Source: Sulfitobacter sp. | Lineage (GTDB): Bacteria; Pseudomonadota; Alphaproteobacteria; Rhodobacterales; Rhodobacteraceae | Length of the DNA stretch: 38,062 nt | NCBI GenBank assembly: GCA_024637305.1 | Contig: JAGXFI010000169.1 | Span: 1-38,062, forward strand | Direction: 5' to 3' | Part shown: piece by piece, positions 27,156-38,062 of the stretch | How positions within the stretch are numbered: the stretch's first letter is position 1 | Layout of the letters: each line of letters starts with the position of its first letter | Program-made: the position numbers and the translations under genes | The notes under the pieces: generated by a model | What the model saw: only the letters and a program-made list of their open reading frames with translations | What the model was told of the DNA's origin: nothing | The model's database searches: none

Positions 27156-27578
27156 TCAGGTGAGGTGCCGCGCCCGTGCGCCGCGTTCGATCGCCGCAGC
27201 ATGCAGGCGGTCTATGTTCAGCTCGTAACGGATTTCTTCGAGCAGACGCAGTTCGGCCTCGTCAAGAGCACCATCGGCGGCTGCGACATCGCAGGCCAAC
27301 GCATAGGCCGTCTCAAACAATCGCTCCGGCAGGGATTCGCGGATCAGGCCGAATAGCGCGTCGAGCCCGTCTTCCTGCTCGAAAAGGTCGAACACAGTTT
27401 GACTGATCGGTGTGATGCGATCAATGTCGAAGGATCCGAAAACAGGCAGGTTGTTCACAGCCGACTGAATCTTGATCAGTTCCGGGGTGCGCATGTTCTC
27501 GTCGGACGCCGAGACAGCAATCATCAGGGCCACGAGCGCGTCCTGCGCGCTGAATGAATGGGTGGTGTCCTGAGCCAT
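27156..27578 (-). CDS. TerB-family (tellurite resistance-like) protein
   Basis: MAQDTTHSFSAQDALVALMIAVSASDENMRTPEL...ALACDVAAADGALDEAELRLLEEIRYEL. Confidence 0.75.
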   Translation of the reverse strand: MAQDTTHSFSAQDALVALMIAVSASDENMRTPELIKIQSAVNNLPVFGSFDIDRITPISQTVFDLFEQEDGLDALFGLIRESLPERLFETAYALACDVAAADGALDEAELRLLEEIRYELNIDRLHAAAIERGARARHLT

Positions 27579-27697
27579 GGAGCGTCCTTTGCGACTGGTA
27601 TGTTGCAGTGCAGAATATTGACGCACCCCTTGGGACGCAATAGGTAGCGCGCAACCGCGCGCATTGGGCGCTGCCGGGTAGGTCGGGAAAATCGCAA

Positions 27698-29278
27698 ATG
27701 TCTGAGATGCGTGAAGCAGCGATGCAAAGCAAGGCGTGGCCCTTCGAAGAGGCGCGCCGCGTGCTGAAACGCTACGAGGCGAAGGCACCCGAAAAAGGAT
27801 TCGTGCTGTTCGAGACCGGCTATGGTCCCAGCGGTTTGCCGCACATCGGGACTTTCGGCGAGGTGTTGCGCACCACGATGGTGCGACGCGCCTTCGAGGC
27901 GATTAGCGACATTCCGACCAAGCTCATTTCGTTTTCGGACGATCTGGACGGTTTGCGCAAGGTGCCTGACAACGTGCCCAACCGCGAGATGATGGGCGAA
28001 CATTTGCAGCGCCCGTTGACCTCCGTGCCAGACCCTTTCGAATGTCACGAAAGCTTTGGGCATCACAACAACGCGATGCTGCAACGGTTTTTGGATACGT
28101 TTGGTTTCGACTACGAATTCCAGTCTGCGCGGGAATATTACCGTTCAGGAGCATTCGATCAGACGTTGCTGAAGGCATGCGAAAAGTATGACGAGTTGAT
28201 GGCTGTGATGCTGAAGTCCCTCCGGGACGAGCGGCGCGAGACCTATTCGATTTTCCTTCCGATCAGCCCGACGACGGGGCGGGTTCTGTATGTGCCGATC
28301 CGCGACGTGAACGCCGCCACTGGCGAGATCACGTTTGATGATGAAGACGGTACCGAAGTGACGATGTCCGTAACGGGCGGGAACGTGAAATTGCAGTGGA
28401 AGCCCGACTTTGGTGCCCGCTGGGCCGCGCTTGGTGTGGACTGGGAACCGTATGGCAAGGAACACGCTCCCAATACCGCGATCTATTCAAAAATTTGTTC
28501 GATCCTTGGCGGACGCCCGCCGGAGGTTTTCACCTATGAGCTGTTTCTGGATGACGAAGGCGGCAAGATTTCGAAGTCCAAGGGCAACGGCCTGACAATT
28601 GATGAATGGCTGACTTATGCGAGTACGGAATCGCTGGCCTACTTCATGTTTCAGAAGCCGAAGACCGCGAAGCGGCTGTTCTTTGACGTAATCCCCAAAG
28701 CGGTCGATGAATACCACCAGCAACTGAACGCTTTTCTCAATCAGGACATGACTGCCCAGTTGAACAATCCGGTGTGGCATATCCACGGGGGCGATGTGCC
28801 GAAGTCGGATATGGTGGTGCCGTATTCGATGCTTTTGAACCTTGCTTCCGTGTCAGGTGCCGAGGAAAAATCCCAGCTTTGGGGGTTCATCCAGCGATAT
28901 GCGCCGGAAACGACACCCGAGGGCAATCCGGGAATGGACGCGGCTGTTGGCCATGCGGTGCGGTATTACAATGATTTCGTAAAGCCGCAGAAGGTTTTCC
29001 GCGCGCCGAACGAGCTTGAGCGCGAGGCGCTGGAGGAATTGCGCGGCAATCTTGTGGACTGGGATGGCGGTCTGGATGCCGAAGCGCTGCAATCCATGGT
29101 TTTTGCCGTCGGCAAGGACCGCTTCGACCCGCTGCGCGATTGGTTCAAGGCTTTGTACGAGGTCTTGCTGGGCGCTTCGCAGGGGCCGCGGTTCGGTGGT
29201 TTTATCGCGCTCTACGGTGTGGATGAAACGGTCGCGCTGATCGACGACGCGCTGGCCGGTAAGCTCGTCAAAGCCTGA
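27698..29278 (+). CDS. lysS: Lysine--tRNA ligase, class I
   Basis: [22 protein letters not shown] (HIGH-type) and [21 protein letters not shown] (KMSKS-type); start may be 27722. Confidence 0.92.
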   Translation: MSEMREAAMQSKAWPFEEARRVLKRYEAKAPEKGFVLFETGYGPSGLPHIGTFGEVLRTTMVRRAFEAISDIPTKLISFSDDLDGLRKVPDNVPNREMMGEHLQRPLTSVPDPFECHESFGHHNNAMLQRFLDTFGFDYEFQSAREYYRSGAFDQTLLKACEKYDELMAVMLKSLRDERRETYSIFLPISPTTGRVLYVPIRDVNAATGEITFDDEDGTEVTMSVTGGNVKLQWKPDFGARWAALGVDWEPYGKEHAPNTAIYSKICSILGGRPPEVFTYELFLDDEGGKISKSKGNGLTIDEWLTYASTESLAYFMFQKPKTAKRLFFDVIPKAVDEYHQQLNAFLNQDMTAQLNNPVWHIHGGDVPKSDMVVPYSMLLNLASVSGAEEKSQLWGFIQRYAPETTPEGNPGMDAAVGHAVRYYNDFVKPQKVFRAPNELEREALEELRGNLVDWDGGLDAEALQSMVFAVGKDRFDPLRDWFKALYEVLLGASQGPRFGGFIALYGVDETVALIDDALAGKLVKA

Positions 29279-29338
29279 AACTCTTGCCATCGGTTGCGCG
29301 TGACTTACTATAGTTCGCGCAGCTGAGGGAGAAGAGGC

Positions 29339-29740
29339 ATGCGAAAACTTGTTTATGTGGTCGCGTTCCTGACGTTTGGCGTCGGCAGCGCGGTGGCCCA
29401 GGGCGTCGAAATCAAGGGAATCATTTCCCAACAGTTCGAGGCGTTCAAGGTGGATGACTTTGCAAGCGCCTTCGAATTCGCCAGCCCCAATCTGCAAAGG
29501 CTATTCCAAACGCCCGAAAATTTCGGACGGATGGTCACGCAAGGGTATCCAATGGTTTGGCGACCCGCAGAGATGCGTTATCTGGACCTTCGCAAGGACG
29601 AAGGCACCTATCGGCAAAAGGTGTTGATCCGCGACGCGAAGGGCATCAGCCACGTGTTGGAATACCGCATGCAGCAGACCTCCGACGGCTGGCGGATCAA
29701 CGGCGTGCAGATCCTGAAAGATCCAGGAGCGACTGCGTAA
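29339..29740 (+). CDS. DUF4864 domain-containing secreted protein
   Basis: Signal peptide MRKLVYVVAFLTFGVGSAVAQ; EIKGIISQQFEAFKVDDFASAFEFASPNLQRLF. Confidence 0.78.
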   Translation: MRKLVYVVAFLTFGVGSAVAQGVEIKGIISQQFEAFKVDDFASAFEFASPNLQRLFQTPENFGRMVTQGYPMVWRPAEMRYLDLRKDEGTYRQKVLIRDAKGISHVLEYRMQQTSDGWRINGVQILKDPGATA

Positions 29741-29919
29741 CAGCCGGGGGCGGGATCAAAGCCTTCCAGATCAAGCAACGTCACGGTGGTGTAGGCGCGC
29801 CTTAACGGCTTGTTGATATTTCCCTGTCTCGCGCCGGTGTGCTGCCGGAAAGCGGGATCAATCAAACGGTATGTTGCCGAAGCCTGTTCGGCTTTGGCCG
29901 GCTGCGGAAAGGGATTTTG

Positions 29920-32211
29920 ATGAACAAGGCGATAACCGACGGTGTGCTGCTGATGCCGCCTGCGTTTGCAGAGGGTCTGGATGTCTGGGCAAATGGTGAC
30001 GGAACGCCGGGGTCGGCGACATATGCAAATTCGACGACCGGAGCGTTTGTGCCTGCGGATCAGGATTTCGGCGGCGCGCTGGAGCTGGTCAAGACGGACG
30101 CCGTGCAGCGATTGCGCTATATGGGCGAAACGCCTCTGCTGCCAGGCTGCTACTTGCGGATCACGGTACGCATCAAGGCGATCAGTGGTAACCTGCCTTC
30201 GGTGCGCATCGCGGGTTATCCCGGTCGCGCCGGTGGCGGTGCAGTGCCGGGCGTTCCGCAATTTTCTGCTGCCGTGCCGCTCACTTCTTATGGTGAAGTG
30301 GTCGAAGTCAGCGCAATCGTTGGCGGTGGCTTGCGCAACGGTGTGGACCTCGTTTGGGGGCCGCAGGCGCTTTATGGTCACTTCGGGATCGATCTGACCG
30401 GGCAGAATGGCGGGATCGTCCGGGTGGACGATATTCAGATTGATGACGTCACATCGGTTTTCCTGCGGGATATGCTGGCGACTGTCGACGTGCGCGACTT
30501 TGGTGCGGTCGGCGATAATGTGACCGACGACACCGCAGCGTTCGAAGCTGCAAATGCGGCGTCCGACGGGCGCACGGTACTGATCCCTCGCGGTGTTTAC
30601 CGTTTGAACGGGGACGTCACCTTCGATGCGCCGACACGCTTTGAAGGGTCGGTGCGCATGGCTGACAGTGCGATGTTGCTGCTGCGCCAGAATTTCGATT
30701 TTTCGAGCTATGTCGATGCGTTCGATAATGAGGAGATGGCCTTCAAGAAAGCGTTTCAGGCATTGCTGAACAACGCAGATCACGAAGCGTTGGATCTGTG
30801 TGGTCGCAAGGTGGACATTACCGAACCCATCGACATGCAAGCGGCCGTGGGTAACCGCACCAGTTATGCAACACGCCGCGTAATCTGCAATGGTCAGCTG
30901 CAGGCGGCCCCTACAGGGAATTGGGATACCATCACGGTCACGGCAACCGCAACCTACAGCGCCAGCAATTCCCGCATGCTGACAGGTGTAAGTAATGTTG
31001 CCGCGATTCCGGTTGGCGCGCATGTCACAGGCGCGGGCGTCGGGCGAGAGATCTACGTGCGGTCCAAAAATATCACTACGGGCGAGATCACCCTGAGCGC
31101 ACCGTTGTACGATGCGGAAGGCACGCAGAATTTCACCTTCAATCGGTACAAGTACCTGCTGGATTTCAGCGGATTTCAGGCCCTGCACAAATTCGTGCTG
31201 CACAATATTGAATTCCAATGCTCAGCCGTTGCGAGTGGAATCATGCTGGCCCCAGCGGGCACGACATTTACGGTGCGCGATTGCTTCATCACGGCACCGC
31301 TGGACCGTGGGATCACGTCGATCGGCAGCGGCTGCCAGGGCATGTTCATCGAACGTTGCCAGTTCCTGTCCAACGAGGATGCGCTCGACGTGCCGCAGCG
31401 CAGGTCGATCGCGCTGAATGCCAATGCCAACGACGTCAAGCTGCGCAATAGCCGCGCGACCCGGTTCCGTCACTTTGCGCTGCTTGCGGGGCAGAACAAT
31501 ATCATCACCGGCAACCATTTTTTCCAGGGCGACAGTGTAGCTGCCGGCGTGCGGTCTGCCGGTCTCATCCTGGCGGCGCAGTACAATTCGTCTATCGTTG
31601 CGCAAAATTACATCGACAACTGCTTTGTCGAGTGGACTAACGAGCATGATCCACACCCTGAATATCAAAGCGAGTTCTCTTTCAGCTCGTTGGATATCAC
31701 CAGCAACATCTTCCTCACGGGAGAGGTCGCGCCATGGTTCAGCTATATCGTGATCCGCCCGCACGGTCCGGGGCATTTCGTCAACGGCCTGAACATCTCG
31801 GGCAACCGTTTCCGCAGTATCAACGGCAGTATTAATCGGGTGGAGCGCGTCGATACGAGCTTTGCCGATCTTACATATTTCCGGATGCGCAATATCACCT
31901 TCGAAGGAAATTCATTCCACGGGGTCAACACCGCGGTAAGCAACCCGAAGAAATTCAGCCATACCGAAGCCTCGGTGGAGCGGACCTGGGTGATCAATCT
32001 TGGCGACACTCTGCCGTTCAGCGGCTGGACATTGAATGTCGATGCGATTGTGGCCAAGGGCAATATCCGCAATGCGGCTGGGGCGACGATTCATACCCAG
32101 CCCTATGTGCGCACACAGCAGGGGCCGAACAACAATCAGATCCACCTCGTTTGGGAAGAGCCCGTTCGCGGTGAAGTGCAGCTGACGGTCCGAATGGACA
32201 ACGACGTATAA
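29920..32211 (+). CDS. Pectate-lyase-3/GH28-like right-handed beta-helix protein
   Basis: VDVRDFGAVGDNVTDDTAAFEAANAASDGRTVLIPRGVYRLNGD motif and Asn-rich parallel beta-helix repeats (ISGNRF, ITGNHFF, ITSNIFL); start chosen at MNKAITDGV. Confidence 0.78.
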   Translation: MNKAITDGVLLMPPAFAEGLDVWANGDGTPGSATYANSTTGAFVPADQDFGGALELVKTDAVQRLRYMGETPLLPGCYLRITVRIKAISGNLPSVRIAGYPGRAGGGAVPGVPQFSAAVPLTSYGEVVEVSAIVGGGLRNGVDLVWGPQALYGHFGIDLTGQNGGIVRVDDIQIDDVTSVFLRDMLATVDVRDFGAVGDNVTDDTAAFEAANAASDGRTVLIPRGVYRLNGDVTFDAPTRFEGSVRMADSAMLLLRQNFDFSSYVDAFDNEEMAFKKAFQALLNNADHEALDLCGRKVDITEPIDMQAAVGNRTSYATRRVICNGQLQAAPTGNWDTITVTATATYSASNSRMLTGVSNVAAIPVGAHVTGAGVGREIYVRSKNITTGEITLSAPLYDAEGTQNFTFNRYKYLLDFSGFQALHKFVLHNIEFQCSAVASGIMLAPAGTTFTVRDCFITAPLDRGITSIGSGCQGMFIERCQFLSNEDALDVPQRRSIALNANANDVKLRNSRATRFRHFALLAGQNNIITGNHFFQGDSVAAGVRSAGLILAAQYNSSIVAQNYIDNCFVEWTNEHDPHPEYQSEFSFSSLDITSNIFLTGEVAPWFSYIVIRPHGPGHFVNGLNISGNRFRSINGSINRVERVDTSFADLTYFRMRNITFEGNSFHGVNTAVSNPKKFSHTEASVERTWVINLGDTLPFSGWTLNVDAIVAKGNIRNAAGATIHTQPYVRTQQGPNNNQIHLVWEEPVRGEVQLTVRMDNDV

Positions 32212-32266
32212 CAGGCAAGAAGCCAAGTCGGGTTCCGGTGCTATGTCATCGGGGCCCGTTTTGCAT

Positions 32267-32950
32267 TCAGAACTCCCGCCAAAGACCAAATTTAATGGCT
32301 GTTCTGCGGCTGTCCCCTATCGGGTTTTCAAGACCGATTTGCCATTTGGATTTGCCTTTTGCTGGGGTGTATATCAGTGACGGTGCCACAATTGCAGCTG
32401 TATCGCCTTTGCTGTGCGAGACGTAGAGCTGAAACATACTTGCGAAACGGTCCGAAATGTTCAGGCCGACTGTCCCGTCGATCTTTACCAGATGCGCGGC
32501 ATATCCAAAATCCCATATGATCGACGCATCGACAGTCGTCCAGCCGCCTTTTCCACGTAACGTGATACCGCGCCCCCATGTCAGTGCAGTCTTGACATGC
32601 GGTGAAATCAATAACCCTTCCCAGCTGGCCCCCAAACCAAGGTCATAGGCCCAAAGGTTCTTACCTTCGCGGTTGCCAAAGGGTCTGCGCAAAAAAAGCG
32701 TTGCGGTTCCCGATGGCCCGATTGTGGAGTTGCGGAAGATGCCGATGTCGGCCCCGACGGTCATATCATCGCGCAGGCCATGCTCCACATAGGTGTTCGA
32801 ACCGGTCTCATAGAAATAATTGAGGGTGAAAGAGGTGGAGGTGAAGGTTGTCCCTTCTTCACGCAACCATGGTCCTGCCAGCGCAGACGTGGCGAGGCTC
32901 AGACAGAACAGAATAACAAGAAAACCGCGCAACAGGTGCCACTCCTTCAT
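32267..32950 (-). CDS. Putative secreted outer-membrane beta-barrel protein
   Basis: MKEWHLLRGFLVILFCLSLATSALAGPWLREEGTTF signal peptide; alternating amphipathic strands and terminal ...AIKFGLWREF (C-terminal aromatic). Confidence 0.65.
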   Translation of the reverse strand: MKEWHLLRGFLVILFCLSLATSALAGPWLREEGTTFTSTSFTLNYFYETGSNTYVEHGLRDDMTVGADIGIFRNSTIGPSGTATLFLRRPFGNREGKNLWAYDLGLGASWEGLLISPHVKTALTWGRGITLRGKGGWTTVDASIIWDFGYAAHLVKIDGTVGLNISDRFASMFQLYVSHSKGDTAAIVAPSLIYTPAKGKSKWQIGLENPIGDSRRTAIKFGLWREF

Positions 32951-33007
32951 GAAGGGCACTTTGATTAATCGAGGTTAACAAAGCCTTACGAAAGACACCG
33001 GAAACGT

Positions 33008-33035
33008 AAAAGACCCGGGCAGTCCCGGGTCTTTT
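33008..33035. terminator. Bidirectional-capable terminator
   Basis: AAAAGACCCGGG-CAGT-CCCGGGTCTTTT, perfect 12-bp stem with T-tract. Confidence 0.88.
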
Positions 33036-33041
33036 CGCTGT

Positions 33042-33227
33042 TCAAACGTGGGCTTTCGATCCGCGCGGCCCGGCGATGAGCCAGACAATGAAGCCGATCA
33101 CGGGGAAGATCAGGATCCCCAGCGTCCAGAGCACTTTGCTCCCCGTTGACGTGCTTGAGGTGAAGACCTGATAGATCGCATAAATATCTGCGATCAGGAT
33201 GATGAGGCCGAGTAACCCATATTCCAT
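33042..33227 (-). CDS. Small membrane protein, PLDc_N-like
   Basis: MEYGLLGLIILIADIYAIYQVFTSSTSTGSKVLWTLGILIFPVIGFIVWLIAGPRGSK. Confidence 0.78.
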   Translation of the reverse strand: MEYGLLGLIILIADIYAIYQVFTSSTSTGSKVLWTLGILIFPVIGFIVWLIAGPRGSKAHV

Positions 33228-33258
33228 AACGTTTTTCCTTCAATCAGTTGTGATTGGA

Positions 33259-33278
33259 AGAAAAACGCCAAAGTGGCG
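33259..33278 (-). terminator. Terminator downstream of uvrB
   Basis: On the minus strand CGCCA-CTT-TGGCG followed by TTTTTCTT. Confidence 0.6.
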
Positions 33279-33341
33279 GGAATGTTCCCGGACGGATTCC
33301 CGAGGGTCGAAAGTAGCTGTTTTTGCAGGCCGCGTCCCTTA

Positions 33342-35546
<2,205 letters not shown>

Positions 35547-35631
35547 GATCGGTGATCCTTTGGGGGCTTCCCATAGGTGTCATGTTTTGCGCCATGTTCA
35601 AGTAGGCTGCGGCCAGTTTCCAGACCTTAGC

Positions 35632-35916
35632 CTACTTCATCAGACGCTTGCGGTTTGCGCTGACTTTGCGGGCGAGTGGGCGGATCACGGCGCTCATGAC
35701 CATATCGGGGCTTTTTCCCGCCATCAGCGCCTCATTGCCCGCAGCGATCGCTTTTAGCATAGCGGGACCCTTTTCGGTCAGCATGACGTAGTTTTCATCC
35801 GCTTGCGCGGGGATGGCCCCGCTCATTCCCATCAGGCGCAAGGCCATGACGGTTTGTGTGTCAAACATCAGGCGGGCAGCCTGCGTTTGCAACGTGAAGT
35901 AGGCGAATGGATTCAT
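35632..35916 (-). CDS. Hypothetical protein (94 aa)
   Basis: MNPFAYFTLQTQAARLMFDTQTVMALRLMGMSGAIPAQADENYVMLTEKGPAM...; plausible start and helical phasin-like composition. Confidence 0.6.
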   Translation of the reverse strand: MNPFAYFTLQTQAARLMFDTQTVMALRLMGMSGAIPAQADENYVMLTEKGPAMLKAIAAGNEALMAGKSPDMVMSAVIRPLARKVSANRKRLMK

Positions 35917-36075
35917 GAAAGAAGCTCCGAGGCGATAACGGCCAGACTAATCAGGTAGCGCGCAAATATGAAAGAACAATGCCCCCTCGGGCTGAGCCAT
36001 CCCCCGATGTCGCGTGTCTTGCACGGAACCGGCGGGCATGGCATATCTGGCGCAGTCCCAGCGAGAGGCCAATCC

Positions 36076-36387
36076 ATGCGCGCACGAATCTATCAACCGT
36101 CCAGAACTGCAATGTCGTCGGGAACGGCGAAAACGCGGTTATGGCTGTTGGAATTCGTCCCGGCCGAAGCGCGCAGCATTGATCCGCTGATGGGGTGGAC
36201 ATCGTCCGGTGACATGCAATCTCAGGTCCGTTTGCAATTCGAGACCAAGGAAGCTGCAATTGAATATGCGCGTGAGAATGCTATTGACGCGCAGGTTCAG
36301 GATCCCAACAAGCGCAAGCTGAACGTCCGCGTCGGCGGCTACGGCGAGAACTTCGCTACACGCCGCCGTGGTGCCTGGACGCACTGA
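36076..36387 (+). CDS. ETC complex I subunit (NDUFS4-like)
   Basis: [67 protein letters not shown], characteristic of the NDUFS4 family. Confidence 0.88.
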   Translation: MRARIYQPSRTAMSSGTAKTRLWLLEFVPAEARSIDPLMGWTSSGDMQSQVRLQFETKEAAIEYARENAIDAQVQDPNKRKLNVRVGGYGENFATRRRGAWTH

Positions 36388-36538
36388 CTCCCTGCAAAGC
36401 CGGACTTATCGGATCTTAGGTCATCACGCGCATATGGCGATGTCGCATTCGTCGATATTTTTCGCCAAGGAGCATGGTAAGCCAACCAGAGTCTGAAAGG
36501 ATCTTGTGGAGCAGTCCGCTTCTGGAGATTGTAGTGCG

Positions 36539-37879
36539 ATGAAGTTCGAAGCTATTGCCGATTTCACACTGGGACGGCCTGATATTCCCGACAGCGCCCT
36601 GCGCATGGCCGCCACCCTTTTGATTGACACGCTCGGGGTGGCTGCGGGTGCCTCTGGAATGGCGGCGGGGCGGATTGCGGGGGATCACGCGGTTCGCTTT
36701 CACGCGGCGGGGCTGCCTGCGGATGCGGCGACGCTCATGTTTGACGGGCGCAAGGCGTCGATTGCAGGCGCGGCCTTTGCCGCCGCTACCCAGATAGACA
36801 ATCTGGACGCGCATGACGGCTACAACCCGACAAAGGGACATATCGGCTGCGCGGTCGTGCCGGCGCTATGTGCCTTTGCGGAAAACCGGCCCGAGCTCAC
36901 CGGACGGGACGCGTTGGCGGCACTGGTCATCGCCTACGAAGTTTCGGCGCGGGCGGGCATCGCGCTGCATGGCACCGTCAGCGACTATCACACTTCGGGT
37001 GCATGGAACGCGCTGGGGGTCGCAGCACTCGGCGCGCGCCTGCGCGATCTTTCGCGTCTGTCGCTGCGTCACGCCATGGGGATCGCCGAATACCACGGCC
37101 CGCGCAGCCAGATGATGCGCGAGATCGCCAGTCCGACGATGCTGCATGACGGTTCAGGCATGGGCGCGCTCGTGGGCGTGATGGCGGTATTGCTGGCTCA
37201 GGACGGCTTTGACGGAGCGCCCGCAATTACCGTCGAGGGGCCGGAGGCAGCGCCATATTGGCAGGATCTGGGGCAAAACTGGACGATTACGCAGAACTAT
37301 ATCAAGCCCTATCCGATCTGCCGCTGGGCGCATGCTGCACTCGACGCACTTGGCCTCGTGATGGACACCCACAATTTGACCGACGCCGACATAACCAGGA
37401 TCGAGGTCAACGCGTTTGCCCAGGCTGCGGCGCTTTATGCCGGACTGCCATCTACCACGTCGCAAGCACAATACTCGCTACCCTTTGCCCTCGCCGTGCG
37501 CCTTGTTCATGGCCGCATCGGACCGGAGCATATTACGGGGGATGGCCTGACCGACCATCGCGTCGTCTCCGCGCTGAACAGAATAGAGGTGCATGAAAAC
37601 GACCGCCATTCGACACGATTCCCCATCGGGCGCTGGTCGGACGTGCGGGTTCATACCACCGATGGGCGCGTGCTTGCGTCCGGCGATGTTCATGCGCGTG
37701 GCGGTCCCGAAGCGCCGATCTCCTCAGACGAGATCGAATCCAAATTCCACATTATGGCGGCGGCACTTTCTGCGGAACGCCGTGCGGCGCTCTGGTCGAT
37801 GCAAGGCCGATTGCTGGAATCCGAAGCCGTGTTTTCAGAGCTGTTGGCGCTGACCCATCCAAAAGTCGGCGACGCCTGA
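36539..37879 (+). CDS. MmgE/PrpD family protein
   Basis: MKFEAIADFTLGRPDIPDSALRMAATLLIDTLGVAAGA...HDGYNPTKGHIGCAVVPALCAFAE; YIKPYPICRWAHAALDA. Confidence 0.88.
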   Translation: MKFEAIADFTLGRPDIPDSALRMAATLLIDTLGVAAGASGMAAGRIAGDHAVRFHAAGLPADAATLMFDGRKASIAGAAFAAATQIDNLDAHDGYNPTKGHIGCAVVPALCAFAENRPELTGRDALAALVIAYEVSARAGIALHGTVSDYHTSGAWNALGVAALGARLRDLSRLSLRHAMGIAEYHGPRSQMMREIASPTMLHDGSGMGALVGVMAVLLAQDGFDGAPAITVEGPEAAPYWQDLGQNWTITQNYIKPYPICRWAHAALDALGLVMDTHNLTDADITRIEVNAFAQAAALYAGLPSTTSQAQYSLPFALAVRLVHGRIGPEHITGDGLTDHRVVSALNRIEVHENDRHSTRFPIGRWSDVRVHTTDGRVLASGDVHARGGPEAPISSDEIESKFHIMAAALSAERRAALWSMQGRLLESEAVFSELLALTHPKVGDA

Positions 37880-38024
37880 ACGTATCACACGCCGATCAAT
37901 GCCGAGCGTTTGGTTGTCATGGACGGTGTCCGGCAAAATTCCTGCCGGTACAGTCATGCAGCGATTGAGTCCCGTCGCGTTTGCGATTAGAGAACTTTCG
38001 CAGGCTGCTTGGCAGCCCATCAGC

Positions 38025-38062
38025 GGTCCCGTAGCTCAACTGGATAGAGCACCTGACTTCTA
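38025..38062 (+). tRNA. tRNA-Arg (anticodon UCU), truncated by window end
   Basis: GGTCCCGTAGCTCAACTGGATAGAGCACCTGACTTCTA: acceptor 5' strand, D-arm, anticodon stem CCTGA and loop C-T-TCT-A. Confidence 0.88.

Noticed and set aside
25995-27635. Similar strings TGACGCACCCC at ~25998 and ~27620
   Set aside because: Only ~11 nt of identity; too short to call a repeat without statistics.
29608-31218. 536-aa minus-strand ORF
   Set aside because: Antisense to the DUF4864 gene and the beta-helix gene; Arg/His/Cys/Ile-rich composition typical of shadow ORFs in GC-rich DNA.
32972-32985. TTAA-N6-TTAA near the barrel protein start
   Set aside because: Spacer is 6 rather than 7 nt, so it does not fit a CtrA site.
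35547-35631. Possible LexA box upstream of uvrB
   Set aside because: Best candidate GTTT-N8-GTTC does not match the alphaproteobacterial GTTC-N7-GTTC spacing.

Overview
38-kb chromosomal window from what looks like a GC-rich alphaproteobacterium, probably a Rhodobacterales/roseobacter (inferred from protein flavour and gene content, not tested). It starts in the 3' end of gcvP and ends in a truncated tRNA-Arg(UCU). Most of it is ordinary chromosomal gene content: YbbP/YbbA-type ABC exporter with divergent TesA-like esterase, two near-identical cold-shock proteins, a reductive pyrimidine catabolism cluster (preT-preA, rutR-like, hyuC-like amidohydrolase, hydA, plus an NMT1/THI5-like ABC transporter), dacB, nadD, an AGCS symporter with a UspA gene, ettA, an L,D-transpeptidase, a YeeE/YedE pair, a desaturase, class I lysS, a pectate-lyase-like beta-helix protein, uvrB, an NDUFS4-like protein and MmgE/PrpD. 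I found no CRISPR array, transposase, prophage block or recognisable defence system. The most interesting signals are intergenic: (i) a conserved promoter plus ~112-116 nt leader shared by the two csp genes; (ii) an ATTC-N8-GAAT operator overlapping a TATAAT-like promoter with an FNR-type box upstream of yeeE/yedE; (iii) two RutR-like operators flanking the pyrimidine cluster; (iv) a 23-nt imperfect inverted repeat splitting the ABC transporter genes and several other REP-like palindromes; (v) a perfect TTAA-N7-TTAA CtrA-like site before an uncharacterised gene; (vi) a hairpin centred on the ettA stop codon. All functional assignments come from reading translated sequences by eye, without database searches.
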